Positions 43,221 through 52,258 of a stretch of 64,000 nucleotides of DNA are shown here, in pieces (position 1 is the first letter of the stretch; each line of letters starts with the position of its first letter). Below the pieces are notes generated by a model. It did not search any database, was not told the origin of the DNA, and was given only the letters and a program-made list of their open reading frames with translations. A program made the position numbers and the translations under genes. The stretch is from Salegentibacter mishustinae (GTDB taxonomy: Bacteria; Bacteroidota; Bacteroidia; Flavobacteriales; Flavobacteriaceae), in the NCBI RefSeq assembly GCF_002900095.1, contig NZ_LLKN01000002.1:1550001-1614000 (forward strand). The letters are read 5' to 3'.

Positions 43221-44363
43221 TTAAAGCATTCCTTTAGTTGATGGAAGTATCATTTTTTCAGCATCGCGCTTTACCGCTACTTTAATCGCTTTGGCAAAAG
43301 CTTTAAAAATCGCTTCAATTTTATGATGCTCATTTTGCCCTTCAGCTTTTACATTAAGATTGGCCTTCGCGCCATCGGTAAAGGATTTAAAGAAATGATA
43401 GAACATTTCAGTAGGCATTTTTCCAACCATTTCTCGTTTAAATTCGGTTTCCCAAACTATCCAGTTTCTACCGCCAAAATCTATGGTCACCTGCGCCAGG
43501 CAATCGTCCATAGGCAGACAAAAACCGTATCGTTCTATTCCAAGTTTATTGCCCAAAGCTTTGCTAAAAACCTCTCCAAGCGCAATTGCCGTATCTTCTA
43601 TGGTGTGGTGCTCATCAACCTCCAAATCTCCCTTAACGTTCACGGTAAGGTCCATTTGACCGTGACGTGCGATCTGATCTAACATATGGTCGAAAAATGC
43701 AATTCCAGTAGTGATATCAGACTTCCCTGTCCCATCTAAATTTAGTTGAATAAAGATATCGGTTTCACTGGTTTTCCTTGAAATTTCAGCCGTTCTATCG
43801 TTTAACTTCAGAAATTCATAGATCTCTTTCCAACTACTGGTTTTTAAAGCAATAGTTTCTTTAACCTTTTCCTGATCGTTTTTAACTTCGTCGTTTGCTA
43901 AATCTTCGTGAGTATCTATAAAAATGCCTTTTCCGCCAAAATTATAAGCAAATTCAATATCTGTAAGTCGGTCGCCGACCATAAAGGAATTCTTTAGATC
44001 GTAGTTTTCTTCGTTATTTAGATATTTCTCCTCTAAAAGTCCGGTATTAGGCTTCCGGGTGGGAGAATTATCTTTTGCAAACGTGCGGTCCATTAGTACT
44101 TCCTTAAACTCCACTCCTTCATTTTTAAAGGTTTGCAGAATAAAATTTTGAATAGGCCAAAAGTCTTCTTCAGGATAGCCTTCTGTTCCCAGACCATCCT
44201 GATTAGTGACCATTACCAATTCGAAATCCAGTTCTGCGGCAATTTTCTTTAAATAATACAGAGCTTCCGGATAAAATTCCAGCTTTTCAATGCGATCAAC
44301 CTGGTAATCTTCGGGCTCGTGAATTAATGTCCCATCGCGATCTATAAATAATACTTTTTTCAT
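43221..44363 (-). CDS. hisB: Bifunctional histidinol-phosphatase / imidazoleglycerol-phosphate dehydratase
   Basis: A 380-aa fusion of two enzymes. The N-terminal HAD phosphatase (about 1-170) has nucleophile Asp8 and Asp10 in [12 protein letters not shown] and [10 protein letters not shown]. The C-terminal IGP dehydratase (about 190-380) has [27 protein letters not shown] and a second metal-binding [11 protein letters not shown]. It carries out steps 6 and 8. The bifunctional form is like the E. coli enzyme and common in Flavobacteriaceae. Confidence 0.96.
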   Translation of the reverse strand: MKKVLFIDRDGTLIHEPEDYQVDRIEKLEFYPEALYYLKKIAAELDFELVMVTNQDGLGTEGYPEEDFWPIQNFILQTFKNEGVEFKEVLMDRTFAKDNSPTRKPNTGLLEEKYLNNEENYDLKNSFMVGDRLTDIEFAYNFGGKGIFIDTHEDLANDEVKNDQEKVKETIALKTSSWKEIYEFLKLNDRTAEISRKTSETDIFIQLNLDGTGKSDITTGIAFFDHMLDQIARHGQMDLTVNVKGDLEVDEHHTIEDTAIALGEVFSKALGNKLGIERYGFCLPMDDCLAQVTIDFGGRNWIVWETEFKREMVGKMPTEMFYHFFKSFTDGAKANLNVKAEGQNEHHKIEAIFKAFAKAIKVAVKRDAEKMILPSTKGML

Positions 44364-44373
44364 AATCTATTTT

Positions 44374-44397
44374 GTCATTTCCGCGGAAGCGGAAATC
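44374..44397. repeat. Hairpin ATTTCCGC-GGAA-GCGGAAAT in the hisC-hisB gap
   Basis: Perfect 8-bp arms with a GGAA loop, preceded by GTC. The GTCA start recalls the end of the family-1 repeats, but the rest differs. Confidence 0.7.
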
Positions 44398-44398
44398 C

Positions 44399-45445
44399 TT
44401 ATTCTATATTTTTTAAAGCTTCTATTAACTTTTTGTTTTCCTCTCCAGTCCCAATTGTAAACCTTAATGTATTTTCACAAAGCGGTTGGGTAGTTCGATT
44501 TCTAATTACGATACCTTTTTCTAATAATTGGTCATAACGTTTAGTAGCGTCATCTACTTTTACTAATATGAAATTAGCATCTGAAGGATATATATTTTCG
44601 ATGAAATTCACTTCAACTAAAGCTTCACTTAAAATAACTCTTTGTTTGAGTAAATCAGCTATTTCAGAATCCACTTCTTCCTTATTCAGCACACGATCTA
44701 AAGCTCTCAACTGAGTTAATTCGTTTACATTATAAGGTGGTTTTATTTTATTTAAAATCTGAATAATTTCTACGGAAGCATAGCAAATCCCCAATCTAAT
44801 TCCTGCCATTCCAAATGCTTTTGAAAGCGTTTGAGTGATCACCAAATTTGGATATTCCTTCAATTTATTGAGCCAGCTTTCTTTGTTTGAAAAATCAATA
44901 TAAGCTTCATCGATAACTACCAGACCATTAAAATTTTCGAGAATATATATGATCTTTTCTTCTGAAAATGAGTTTCCGGTAGGATTATTAGGCGAACATA
45001 AAAAGATCATTTTTGTATTTTGGTCTACCGAATCAAGGATCTCTTCAACATTGGGTTCAAAATCTGAATTCAGTAAAACTTCCCTATTCTCAATATTATT
45101 AATATTAGCCAGGACCTTATACATACCGTAAGTTGGTGGCAATGTGATAACATTATCCTTACCCGGTTCGCAAAATGCTCTAAATAATAGGTCTAAAACT
45201 TCATCGCTGCCATTGCCTAATAAAATATGTTCTGTAAAAACATTTTTAATTTTCGCTAATTCAGTTTTTAGGCTGCGTTGTTGCGGATCTGGATATCGGT
45301 TTACATCAGTTTGAAAAGGATTTTCATTGGCGTCCAGAAAAACCATTTCTGAGCCTGTAGACTGATATTCATCCCTGGCGGAAGAATAAGGTTTTAAACC
45401 GGCCACATTTGACCTTACCAGGTTATTTATATTGAATTCTTTCAT
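44399..45445 (-). CDS. hisC: Histidinol-phosphate aminotransferase
   Basis: A 348-aa PLP aminotransferase of fold type I. LKPYSSARDEYQ and DANENPFQ mark the N-terminus, CSPNNPTGNSFS binds the cofactor and TQTLSKAFGMAGIRLG carries the PLP lysine. It converts imidazole acetol phosphate to histidinol phosphate. I chose ATG 45445 (MKEFNINNLVRSNV); a start five codons earlier would also be in frame but lacks homology as I recall it. A 77-bp repeat separates it from hisD. Confidence 0.95.
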   Translation of the reverse strand: MKEFNINNLVRSNVAGLKPYSSARDEYQSTGSEMVFLDANENPFQTDVNRYPDPQQRSLKTELAKIKNVFTEHILLGNGSDEVLDLLFRAFCEPGKDNVITLPPTYGMYKVLANINNIENREVLLNSDFEPNVEEILDSVDQNTKMIFLCSPNNPTGNSFSEEKIIYILENFNGLVVIDEAYIDFSNKESWLNKLKEYPNLVITQTLSKAFGMAGIRLGICYASVEIIQILNKIKPPYNVNELTQLRALDRVLNKEEVDSEIADLLKQRVILSEALVEVNFIENIYPSDANFILVKVDDATKRYDQLLEKGIVIRNRTTQPLCENTLRFTIGTGEENKKLIEALKNIE

Positions 45446-45476
45446 TTTTCTCTGAGGCATTCAGATTATCATTTGC

Positions 45477-45553
45477 GTCACCCTGAACTTGTTTCAGGGT
45501 CTAAGATATGGACTGTTAGAACATATTAGATTCTGAAATAAATTCAGAATGAC
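45477..45553. repeat. 77-bp family-1 repeat in the hisD-hisC gap
   Basis: Ends GTCA and TGAC, a left hairpin CCCTGAACTTGTTTCAGGG and a right hairpin ATTCTGAAATAAATTCAGAAT. It is exactly as long as the copies at 8168 and 55504, with compensating changes in both stems. Confidence 0.85.
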
Positions 45554-45566
45554 AATATTTTTAGTA

Positions 45567-46850
45567 TTACTTTAATTCTTTTAATCGTAATGTCACCGCA
45601 TTCTTATGCGCTTCCAAACCTTCGGCTTGTGCCATCAATTCTATGGCAGGACCAATTTCCTTAATGCCTTCTTCTGTTATTTTTTGAAAGGTCATACTCT
45701 TCATAAAACTATCAAGATTTACACCGCTGTATTGCTTGGCATAGCCATTAGTTGGTAAAGTATGGTTTGTTCCTGAAGCATAATCTCCCGCACTTTCAGG
45801 GGTATAGTTTCCTATAAAAACCGAACCTGCATTCTGAATTCCTTCAGTAAAAAAGGCCTCATCATCAGCACAAATAATAAAGTGTTCCGGCCCATATTCG
45901 TCTATTAATTCCAGTGCATCTTCTTTCTTTTCTACAAAAATTAGCCTGGAGTGAGCTATAGCCTTTTCAGCAATACTTTTTCTAGGTAAAACCTCCAACT
46001 GACTTTCTACCTCTTTCTCTACCTCCTCAATTAGATCTTTAGAAGTTGAAACCAAAATTACCTGGCTATCTGCACCATGCTCTGCCTGGCTTAAAAGATC
46101 TGAAGCAACAAAAGCAGCATTGGAAGAATCATCAGCAACAACAAGAAGTTCAGAAGGGCCCGCAGGCATATCTATCGCTACATTATGGCGAGTTGCTAAT
46201 TGCTTCGCAACGGTAACAAATTGATTCCCAGGTCCAAAGATCTTGTAAACTTTAGGAATACTTTCTGTCCCGAAAGTCATAGCCGCAATTGCCTGGATTC
46301 CCCCTACTTTGTATATTTTGGTAACACCACACAGCTCGGCGGTATATAAAATGGCGGGGTGAACATTTCCGTTCTTATCTGGCGGAGTACAAAGCACAAT
46401 TTCCTTGCAACCAGCAATATTTGCGGGTGCAGCTAACATTAAAATGGTAGAAAATAAAGGAGCGCTACCGCCGGGAATATATAACCCAACTTTTTGAATC
46501 GCCCTTTTTTCCTGCCAACACTTTACGCCATTGGTAGTTTCAATTTCAATCCTATCGGTTTTCTGGGCGGTGTGAAAATTTTCAATATTACTTTTTGCCA
46601 GTTTTATGGCTTCTTTCAATTCCTCGGAAACCTCATTTGCAGCAGCACTTATTTCTTTTTCGGTAACCTGAGTATTTGAGAGGTTTATACCGTCAAAAAG
46701 TTCGGTATATTTTGAAACCGCGACGTCCCCTTTGGATTTTACTTCAGCAAAAACCTGGTTTACAGTTTCTTCAATATCTTCTACCGTTTGGGTGGGCCTT
46801 TTTAAAATATCAGGCCATTCGGCTTTAGTAGGATTAAAAAACTTTTTCAT
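45567..46850 (-). CDS. hisD: Histidinol dehydrogenase
   Basis: A 427-aa enzyme of normal HisD length. Family stretches are VGLYIPGGSAPLFSTILMLA, KIFGPGNQFVTVAKQL, DMPAGPSELLVVADD, SQAEHGADSQVILV and AGSVFIGNYTPESAGDYASG, which includes the active-site region. It oxidises histidinol to histidine with two NAD+, the last step. I chose ATG 46850, one base after the hisG stop (TAAGATG); an upstream in-frame ATG would overlap hisG by 20 bases. Confidence 0.96.
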   Translation of the reverse strand: MKKFFNPTKAEWPDILKRPTQTVEDIEETVNQVFAEVKSKGDVAVSKYTELFDGINLSNTQVTEKEISAAANEVSEELKEAIKLAKSNIENFHTAQKTDRIEIETTNGVKCWQEKRAIQKVGLYIPGGSAPLFSTILMLAAPANIAGCKEIVLCTPPDKNGNVHPAILYTAELCGVTKIYKVGGIQAIAAMTFGTESIPKVYKIFGPGNQFVTVAKQLATRHNVAIDMPAGPSELLVVADDSSNAAFVASDLLSQAEHGADSQVILVSTSKDLIEEVEKEVESQLEVLPRKSIAEKAIAHSRLIFVEKKEDALELIDEYGPEHFIICADDEAFFTEGIQNAGSVFIGNYTPESAGDYASGTNHTLPTNGYAKQYSGVNLDSFMKSMTFQKITEEGIKEIGPAIELMAQAEGLEAHKNAVTLRLKELK

Positions 46851-46851
46851 C

Positions 46852-47715
46852 TTAAAGTACCATTTTTTCAATTGGCGCTACTAAAATACCTTCGGCACCA
46901 TTTTGTTTTAATTCATCTATAACTTCCCAGAAGCGCTCTTCGTTAATTACGGTATGTATAGAACTCCAACCTTCTTCAGCAAGCGGCAAAACAGTTGGGC
47001 TACGCATTCCAGGTAATAATTTGATAATATTCTCTAAATTCTCATTGGGCGCATTTAAAAGTATATATTTAGAAGTACGCGCATTTAAAACAGATTTTAG
47101 CCTAAATTGCAATTTCTCTAAGATCTCCTGACGGCCTTCTGAAATTTTAGGGGAGATAGCGAGAACAGCTTCGCTCTTCAGCATTACTTCTACCTCTTTT
47201 AGTCCATTTTTAAAAAGTGTGCTTCCGCTGGAAACAATATCACAAATACCATCAGCGAGTCCAATATTTGGAGCTATTTCTACTGAGCCATTAATAATAT
47301 GCAATTCGGCGGTAATTCCTTTCTTTTCTAGGAATTCATTTACGGTATTAGGATAAGATGTAGCGATCTTTTTACCGTCAAGATCATTAATGCCATTATA
47401 TTTCATTGATTTTGGTACAGCGAGAGAAACACGACATTTTGAAAATCCAAGCTTTTCGCCCTGTATAATATCTTTACCTTTTTCAATTAAAACATTCTCC
47501 CCAATAATGGCTACATCTACCACACCATCTCTTAAATATTGTGGAATATCGCCATTTCTAAGATACATTACTTCTAAAGGAAAGTTACGGGAAGAAGCTT
47601 TGAGTTGTTCTTTTCCATTATCTATAGAAATGCCCGCGTCTTTTAATATTTTAAGCGAATCTTCATTTAATCTACCTGATTTTTGAATAGCAATTCTTAA
47701 TTTTTCCTGACTCAT
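46852..47715 (-). CDS. hisG: ATP phosphoribosyltransferase, long form
   Basis: A 287-aa long-form HisG with a C-terminal ACT-like regulatory domain (about 210-287, including PTVLPLAEEGWSSIHTVI and GAEGILVAPIEKM), so it needs no HisZ. The catalytic part begins KLRIAIQKSGRLNEDSLKIL and has DGICDIVSSGSTLFKNGL. It performs the first committed step, ATP plus PRPP, and is expected to be inhibited by histidine. As first structural gene it lies 41 nt past the attenuator stem, so it is under leader control. Confidence 0.96.
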   Translation of the reverse strand: MSQEKLRIAIQKSGRLNEDSLKILKDAGISIDNGKEQLKASSRNFPLEVMYLRNGDIPQYLRDGVVDVAIIGENVLIEKGKDIIQGEKLGFSKCRVSLAVPKSMKYNGINDLDGKKIATSYPNTVNEFLEKKGITAELHIINGSVEIAPNIGLADGICDIVSSGSTLFKNGLKEVEVMLKSEAVLAISPKISEGRQEILEKLQFRLKSVLNARTSKYILLNAPNENLENIIKLLPGMRSPTVLPLAEEGWSSIHTVINEERFWEVIDELKQNGAEGILVAPIEKMVL

Positions 47716-47756
47716 TTTTAATTTTTCTTTTTAAACTTTAGTTGTTGGTTATAAAA

Positions 47757-47790
47757 CAAAAAACCCGTTTGAATAGCTCAAACGGGTTTT
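47757..47790 (-). terminator. Attenuator terminator of the his operon
   Basis: On the minus strand, perfect 13-nt arms AAAACCCGTTTGA and TCAAACGGGTTTT with a 5-nt loop, continuing into a run of T. It stands between the His-rich leader and hisG, so it would stop transcription when the leader is translated freely. The competing antiterminator fold cannot be fixed by eye. Confidence 0.85.
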
Positions 47791-47819
47791 AAATATGCTG
47801 AAATCACAACACACCAAAT

Positions 47820-47876
47820 TTACCTCGCCTGAGCGCAGTAGTAAATATGATGGTGATGTAATTGAAAATTCTTCAT
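47820..47876 (-). CDS. hisL: His operon leader peptide (18 aa, four consecutive His)
   Basis: The frame from ATG 47876 reads MKNFQLHHHHIYYCAQAR and ends at TAA 47820, 29 nt before the terminator stem. Four successive His codons (CAT CAC CAT CAT) form the classic ribosome-stalling sensor of charged tRNA-His. The sequence differs from the proteobacterial hisL peptide but has the same design. A good promoter lies just upstream, with only about 8 nt between the -7 box and the ATG. Its role in attenuation is inferred from this arrangement. Confidence 0.9.
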   Translation of the reverse strand: MKNFQLHHHHIYYCAQAR

Positions 47877-47884
47877 TGTGTTTA

Positions 47885-47914
47885 CAAATCTAAATATAAA
47901 TTTTAAACTGCAAA
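47885..47914 (-). promoter_or_regulatory. His operon promoter, TTTG-N18-TAGATTTG
   Basis: On the minus strand TTTG (47914-47911) and TAGATTTG (47892-47885) are 18 nt apart, a full match to the Bacteroidota -33/-7 promoter. The -7 box ends 8 nt before the leader peptide start. This is the best promoter in the window. Confidence 0.75.
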
Positions 47915-48010
47915 ACAGCTTTCTTATTTTTTATGAATTGTTTTACTCAATAATCTTCTGAAAATCTGGAAAAATTTAACCTACCAGCATAATTTAGTTG
48001 CTGCGCTATA

Positions 48011-49309
48011 CTAATCATCTATGGCGCTAAAAAGCATTTGTCGGAATTTCCAGGCGGTTTCATCACCGGTATTTCCCTGCGTTTGCTTCAACAAAATACC
48101 AATTATTTGCTCTTCAGGATCGGCAAAATACTGAGTATTAAAATAACCTCCCCAATCAAAAGTACCGGCACTTCCCTGCCCTCCTGCAATTTCTCCTTTT
48201 TTGCTAACTACGCCAAAGGCAATACCATAGTACTGATTTGGAAAATTAAATTTTTCTCCGGTTTGATTTCCCATTATAATATCTACCGTTTTTCGGCTTA
48301 ATAAACGAGTACCATTGTATTCTCCACCGTTTAGATACATTTGGAGGAATTTGGCATAATCTTTTGCCGTTCCCGAAAGTCCTGCACCACCTGAGAAATA
48401 AGTGCCATTTTCTGTTAGCGGATAATTCGTATTATAAAATGTATTCGGAAAATTTTCCCATTTTCCATCCTTTTTATGCTGTATAGCCACTAAGCGATTC
48501 TTTTTAGATAAAGGTTGATAGAACCTGGTATCATCCATTTGCAAAGGATCAAAAATCCTTTCTTTTAGAAATTCATCAAAATCCTGCCCTGAAACTACTT
48601 CAATAAAATAACCCAGAACGTCCAAACCTAAACCATAAGTGAATTTTTCACCAGGTTCGTGATGTAAAGGTAAAGCGGCCAATTTCTTTACATTTTCTTC
48701 AATATTAACTTCTTCCTCAGTGAACAATTCAGTAATCCCGGCTTTTGCATAAATCTTTTTAACACGCCCGTCACTGTCTATCGCTCCATAACCAAGTCCG
48801 GAAGTATGCGTTAGCAGATGCCGAATAGTTATTTCATTTTCAGCTGGTGTGGAAGTAAAACTACTATCAGCTTCATTAAAATTCTTTAGAATTTTGGAAT
48901 CTTTAAATTCTGGGATATACTTTGAAATAGGATCGTCTAAACGGAACTTTCCTTCTTCCCAGAGCATCATTACCGCTGTAGCTGTGATCGCTTTTGTTTG
49001 AGAAGCTAATCTAAAAATTGCATCTTTTCCAAGTTCTTTTCCCGAAGCATTAGCTTCGCCGTAAGCTTCGTGAAAAATAATTTTCCCATCTCGGGCGATT
49101 AAAGCAACCGCTCCCGGTATCTGGTTTTCTTCAATTGCTGAATGGAGCATTTCTTCAATCTTTTGAATTCTTTCTAAAGACATACCTACTTCAGCAGGAG
49201 TAGCTGATTCCAGTATTCCAGAATTATTAATGGAAGCCGTTTGGGCAGAAATAGCAAGGCTTCCTATAAAAATAGAAAGCCTTGCTATATTTAAGAAAAT
49301 AGATTTCAT
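48011..49309 (-). CDS. Secreted serine hydrolase, beta-lactamase/class C-like
   Basis: A 432-aa protein with a signal peptide (MKSIFLNIARLSIFIGSLAI, cleaved near ISAQTA). The S-x-x-K nucleophile is seen in RLASQTKAITATAVMML, and YGLGLDVLGYFIEVVSGQ provides the tyrosine motif. This is the broad beta-lactamase-related (PF00144) family of esterases, DD-peptidases and amidases, so lactam resistance should not be assumed. I chose ATG 49309, 10 bp after the prohibitin-like gene stop; a start eight codons earlier would overlap that gene. Confidence 0.9.
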   Translation of the reverse strand: MKSIFLNIARLSIFIGSLAISAQTASINNSGILESATPAEVGMSLERIQKIEEMLHSAIEENQIPGAVALIARDGKIIFHEAYGEANASGKELGKDAIFRLASQTKAITATAVMMLWEEGKFRLDDPISKYIPEFKDSKILKNFNEADSSFTSTPAENEITIRHLLTHTSGLGYGAIDSDGRVKKIYAKAGITELFTEEEVNIEENVKKLAALPLHHEPGEKFTYGLGLDVLGYFIEVVSGQDFDEFLKERIFDPLQMDDTRFYQPLSKKNRLVAIQHKKDGKWENFPNTFYNTNYPLTENGTYFSGGAGLSGTAKDYAKFLQMYLNGGEYNGTRLLSRKTVDIIMGNQTGEKFNFPNQYYGIAFGVVSKKGEIAGGQGSAGTFDWGGYFNTQYFADPEEQIIGILLKQTQGNTGDETAWKFRQMLFSAIDD

Positions 49310-49319
49310 TCTATATATT

Positions 49320-50138
49320 TTAATTTCCTCCACCTAAAATTAAAGGCATTCCATCTTCACCAGAACCTATAATCACGGTTTTCGAGTTACCAGATTTAGC
49401 AAGTTCAAGTGTTGCCTGAATTCCTTTTTCTTTTAAGATATTGGGTGTTAAAGAAGCGTTTAAGATTTCGTTCGCACGAGCTTTACCTTCGGCATCAATT
49501 CGTTGACGTTCGGCTTCCTGTTCAGCTTTGGTTAAACGAAACTCATACTCTAAAGATTCCTGTTCCTGGCGCAGTTTACGCTCTATCGCATCTTTAATAT
49601 TTGGCGGAAGTGAAACGTCACGTACCAAAACCTCATTAACCTGTACATACTGGTCTTGAAGTAAAATTTGAGTTTCCTCTAAAATTTCTTTCTGAATAGC
49701 TTCCCGCTTACTGGCATAGAGTTGCTCAGGATTATACCTTCCAACCACCGCTCTAGCCGCCGATCTAACTGCGGGCTGAAGCAAACGTTGAATATACTGT
49801 TCTCCTTTTTCACGGTGTAAACTTCCAAGATTTTCATAAGAAGGTTGGAACCAGGTAGAAGCATCTAGCTTAATTTCAAGTCCGTTAGAACTTAAAACCT
49901 GCATTTTCTCCTCAAGAGATTGCTGTCTAACTTCATAAATATACACTCTGTTCCACGGAGCTACAAGGTGAAAACCTTCGTTTAATGGCGGTTCATCTGT
50001 AACCACACCCCCGCCAAAAGTTTTATATAAAACACCGGCTTCACCAGAACCAATAGTAACCGTAGATTTAGCGACAAATATTATTAAAATTACGATTCCT
50101 ATTAGAATAGGAATTCCGAGCTTGGGTAATCTTTCCAT
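49320..50138 (-). CDS. Prohibitin-like SPFH/Band 7 membrane protein
   Basis: A 272-aa protein with one N-terminal membrane helix (about residues 8-27) followed by an SPFH domain (GSGEAGVLYKTFGGGVV, LVAPWNRVYIYEVRQQ) and a helical region (about 175-225, KLRQEQESLEYEFRLTKAEQ). ARAVVGRYNPEQLYASKREA is typical of bacterial prohibitin homologues. Such proteins form large membrane rings linked to protease control or membrane domains. It follows the VWA gene by 12 bp, so the two are probably one operon. Confidence 0.9.
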   Translation of the reverse strand: MERLPKLGIPILIGIVILIIFVAKSTVTIGSGEAGVLYKTFGGGVVTDEPPLNEGFHLVAPWNRVYIYEVRQQSLEEKMQVLSSNGLEIKLDASTWFQPSYENLGSLHREKGEQYIQRLLQPAVRSAARAVVGRYNPEQLYASKREAIQKEILEETQILLQDQYVQVNEVLVRDVSLPPNIKDAIERKLRQEQESLEYEFRLTKAEQEAERQRIDAEGKARANEILNASLTPNILKEKGIQATLELAKSGNSKTVIIGSGEDGMPLILGGGN

Positions 50139-50150
50139 ATATAATTGTAT

Positions 50151-52181
50151 TTAAATTAATCCTTTGTATTTCCTGAAAAACCATTCTGCGGCAAGTATTG
50201 AGACAAGCAGAAATAGAAGGTAATACCAGTCTACCAAAGGTACGTTTTTTTGCCGGCTTTTTTGGATGGGTTTGTATTTATCATTGCTTAAAAGGCTATC
50301 TATTAGTTCTTGAATTTGATTTGGATAATAAACCTTAGTTTTAGAATTTTCAGCTAAATCTTCCATAGCATTTTTGTTAGCTGAAATAAATTTTTGCTCC
50401 ATATTATATGCTATAACTTCGAAGCTTCCAGAACGGGAAATCCGGCTTCCGGCTTCGGTAATTTTAAAACTATAAGTACCTGGAGCTAAACTTCCTAAAT
50501 CAACTTCGTAGACGTTATTCTTTAAAATAAATTGAGACTCAATATTTTCTATTGAATCTGCAACTGAAATATTCAAATTAGCATTGGGATCAAATTGATA
50601 ATTTTGATCAAAGAAACTAGCGGTAATCTTAACCGATTCATTCTCATAATAAAATGATTTGTAATCTAAGGTTAGCCGTTCGCGTTGCTTTGCCGATGCC
50701 AAATTTTGAATAAGTTTTCCAAAGAAATTGTCGAACTTCTCAAAAGATTTATTTTCCAGAAAACTGGCAGAGCGCCATCTCCAAATATTTTCTCCAAAAA
50801 TAAAAGCGGTTTTATTTTGCCCGCTACCCTGTATGGCTATTAAAGGCTGTGAAGTTTCTAGATTTTCAATTTCCTGAAAATAGATGCTTTCTATATTATT
50901 GCTTTCAATACTAATTTTACCAAATTTATCTTCTAGCGGAGGAAATTCAGGAAAACCTACTTCCTCGAATTGAAATTGATTAAAATTAGGGTTTTTTACC
51001 GCGAAAATTTCCTGCGTTTGATTGGTAAAATTTTTTCTCACAAAATCCTGAATACTATTGAGAAAATTCCAGTTAGTTTTTGTTCCCGATATTATTAGGT
51101 AGTTTTGATTATTTTCATCCAGATCTTGAAAAATCGATGTAAATCCCGAAGTTGGCTGATACAGAATAACCAATTGGTAATCTTTAATATTTAGCAGATC
51201 GTCTTGAATATACTTAATATCAAGTTGCCTTTGTTTATTGGTTTCAACAGCTTTTTTAATAGCTCCCAGATCTGGATGAGGAAGAGCACTTATCAGCAAA
51301 ATCTTACTTCGCTCGTCTATTACTTCTACCGCAAAACTTTTAGCATTATTCGCCGTGTTCTTTTCGGTTTCCAGGGGTACAATTTCAGCTTCATAAGAAA
51401 GAACTCCTAATTTTGAAGCTGGTAATTCTGCCTGGATAATAGTGGAATTATTTTCTGAATCGAGAGAAATATTTTTAGAATAAATGGCGTTCTCCCCTGC
51501 TTTGATTACAAAATTTGTATTTATGCTTTCTTCACCGGAATATGAAATAAAAGCCTCTACCGGAAAGCGGTTATTTAGAAAAGCATAGCTATTCACGTTT
51601 AGGCGCGATAACTCTAAATCTAGATATTGCGTAGTATCCCCTACTAAAACAGGATAAATATTTGTTTTATCATCAGGTTTAAAATATTGATAATTTCGTC
51701 CGGAGGTTTGATTTCCGTCAGAAATTAAGGCAATGGCAGTTTCCTTACCTCTGGATAATTCTTTAATCGATTCTAATGCTGAAAAAATGTTGGTTTCAGA
51801 TTCATTGAACTTATTATTTTCTCCTGCTTTAAGGTCATTTCCGAAGTTATATTGGACAAGTTCAAAACGCTGTTTTATCTTTTCGTTAGATTTCAACTTT
51901 TCAAGAATTGAGTTCAGGGTATCTTCCTGCGACAAATGTTTTATAGATTCAGAATCGTCTACCGCAAGTACCAGGTTAGGTTTTTCTAAAGTATAGCTGG
52001 TGAAAGTGAATTTAGGATTGATGAACAACAAAAGCAGCACAAAAACGGAAAGAAAACGCAATGCAAAAAGAATATAGGCATCTTTACCTCTCTTTTTTGT
52101 TTTATATAGGTATTGAAAAAAAGCAAACCCCAGCGCGAAAATTGCAGCCAGGGTGATAAATAAAATTGTTGATAGATCCAT
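50151..52181 (-). CDS. VWA-like membrane protein
   Basis: A 676-aa protein. It starts with two membrane helices (about 5-25 and 38-55), then a von Willebrand factor A-like domain with the MIDAS motif D75-D-S-E-S79 (VLAVDDSES) and a second site in ALISDGNQTSG, a long beta-rich periplasmic region, and a final helix (WYYLLFLLVSILAAEWFF) near the C-terminus. The layout resembles membrane VWA proteins next to Bat or prohibitin genes. The role is unknown. It leads a unit with the prohibitin-like and serine hydrolase genes. Confidence 0.82.
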   Translation of the reverse strand: MDLSTILFITLAAIFALGFAFFQYLYKTKKRGKDAYILFALRFLSVFVLLLLFINPKFTFTSYTLEKPNLVLAVDDSESIKHLSQEDTLNSILEKLKSNEKIKQRFELVQYNFGNDLKAGENNKFNESETNIFSALESIKELSRGKETAIALISDGNQTSGRNYQYFKPDDKTNIYPVLVGDTTQYLDLELSRLNVNSYAFLNNRFPVEAFISYSGEESINTNFVIKAGENAIYSKNISLDSENNSTIIQAELPASKLGVLSYEAEIVPLETEKNTANNAKSFAVEVIDERSKILLISALPHPDLGAIKKAVETNKQRQLDIKYIQDDLLNIKDYQLVILYQPTSGFTSIFQDLDENNQNYLIISGTKTNWNFLNSIQDFVRKNFTNQTQEIFAVKNPNFNQFQFEEVGFPEFPPLEDKFGKISIESNNIESIYFQEIENLETSQPLIAIQGSGQNKTAFIFGENIWRWRSASFLENKSFEKFDNFFGKLIQNLASAKQRERLTLDYKSFYYENESVKITASFFDQNYQFDPNANLNISVADSIENIESQFILKNNVYEVDLGSLAPGTYSFKITEAGSRISRSGSFEVIAYNMEQKFISANKNAMEDLAENSKTKVYYPNQIQELIDSLLSNDKYKPIQKSRQKNVPLVDWYYLLFLLVSILAAEWFFRKYKGLI

Positions 52182-52258
52182 TAAAGTTAAGATAGTTAAT
52201 CGTTACTGGCTAAAAGTTAAAAGTTCTATTAACAATTAACTCCTAACTACTAACTTAT

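Noticed and set aside
46851-46871. Longer hisD start overlapping hisG
   Set aside because: It adds seven residues not typical of HisD; ATG at 46850 follows the hisG stop by one base.
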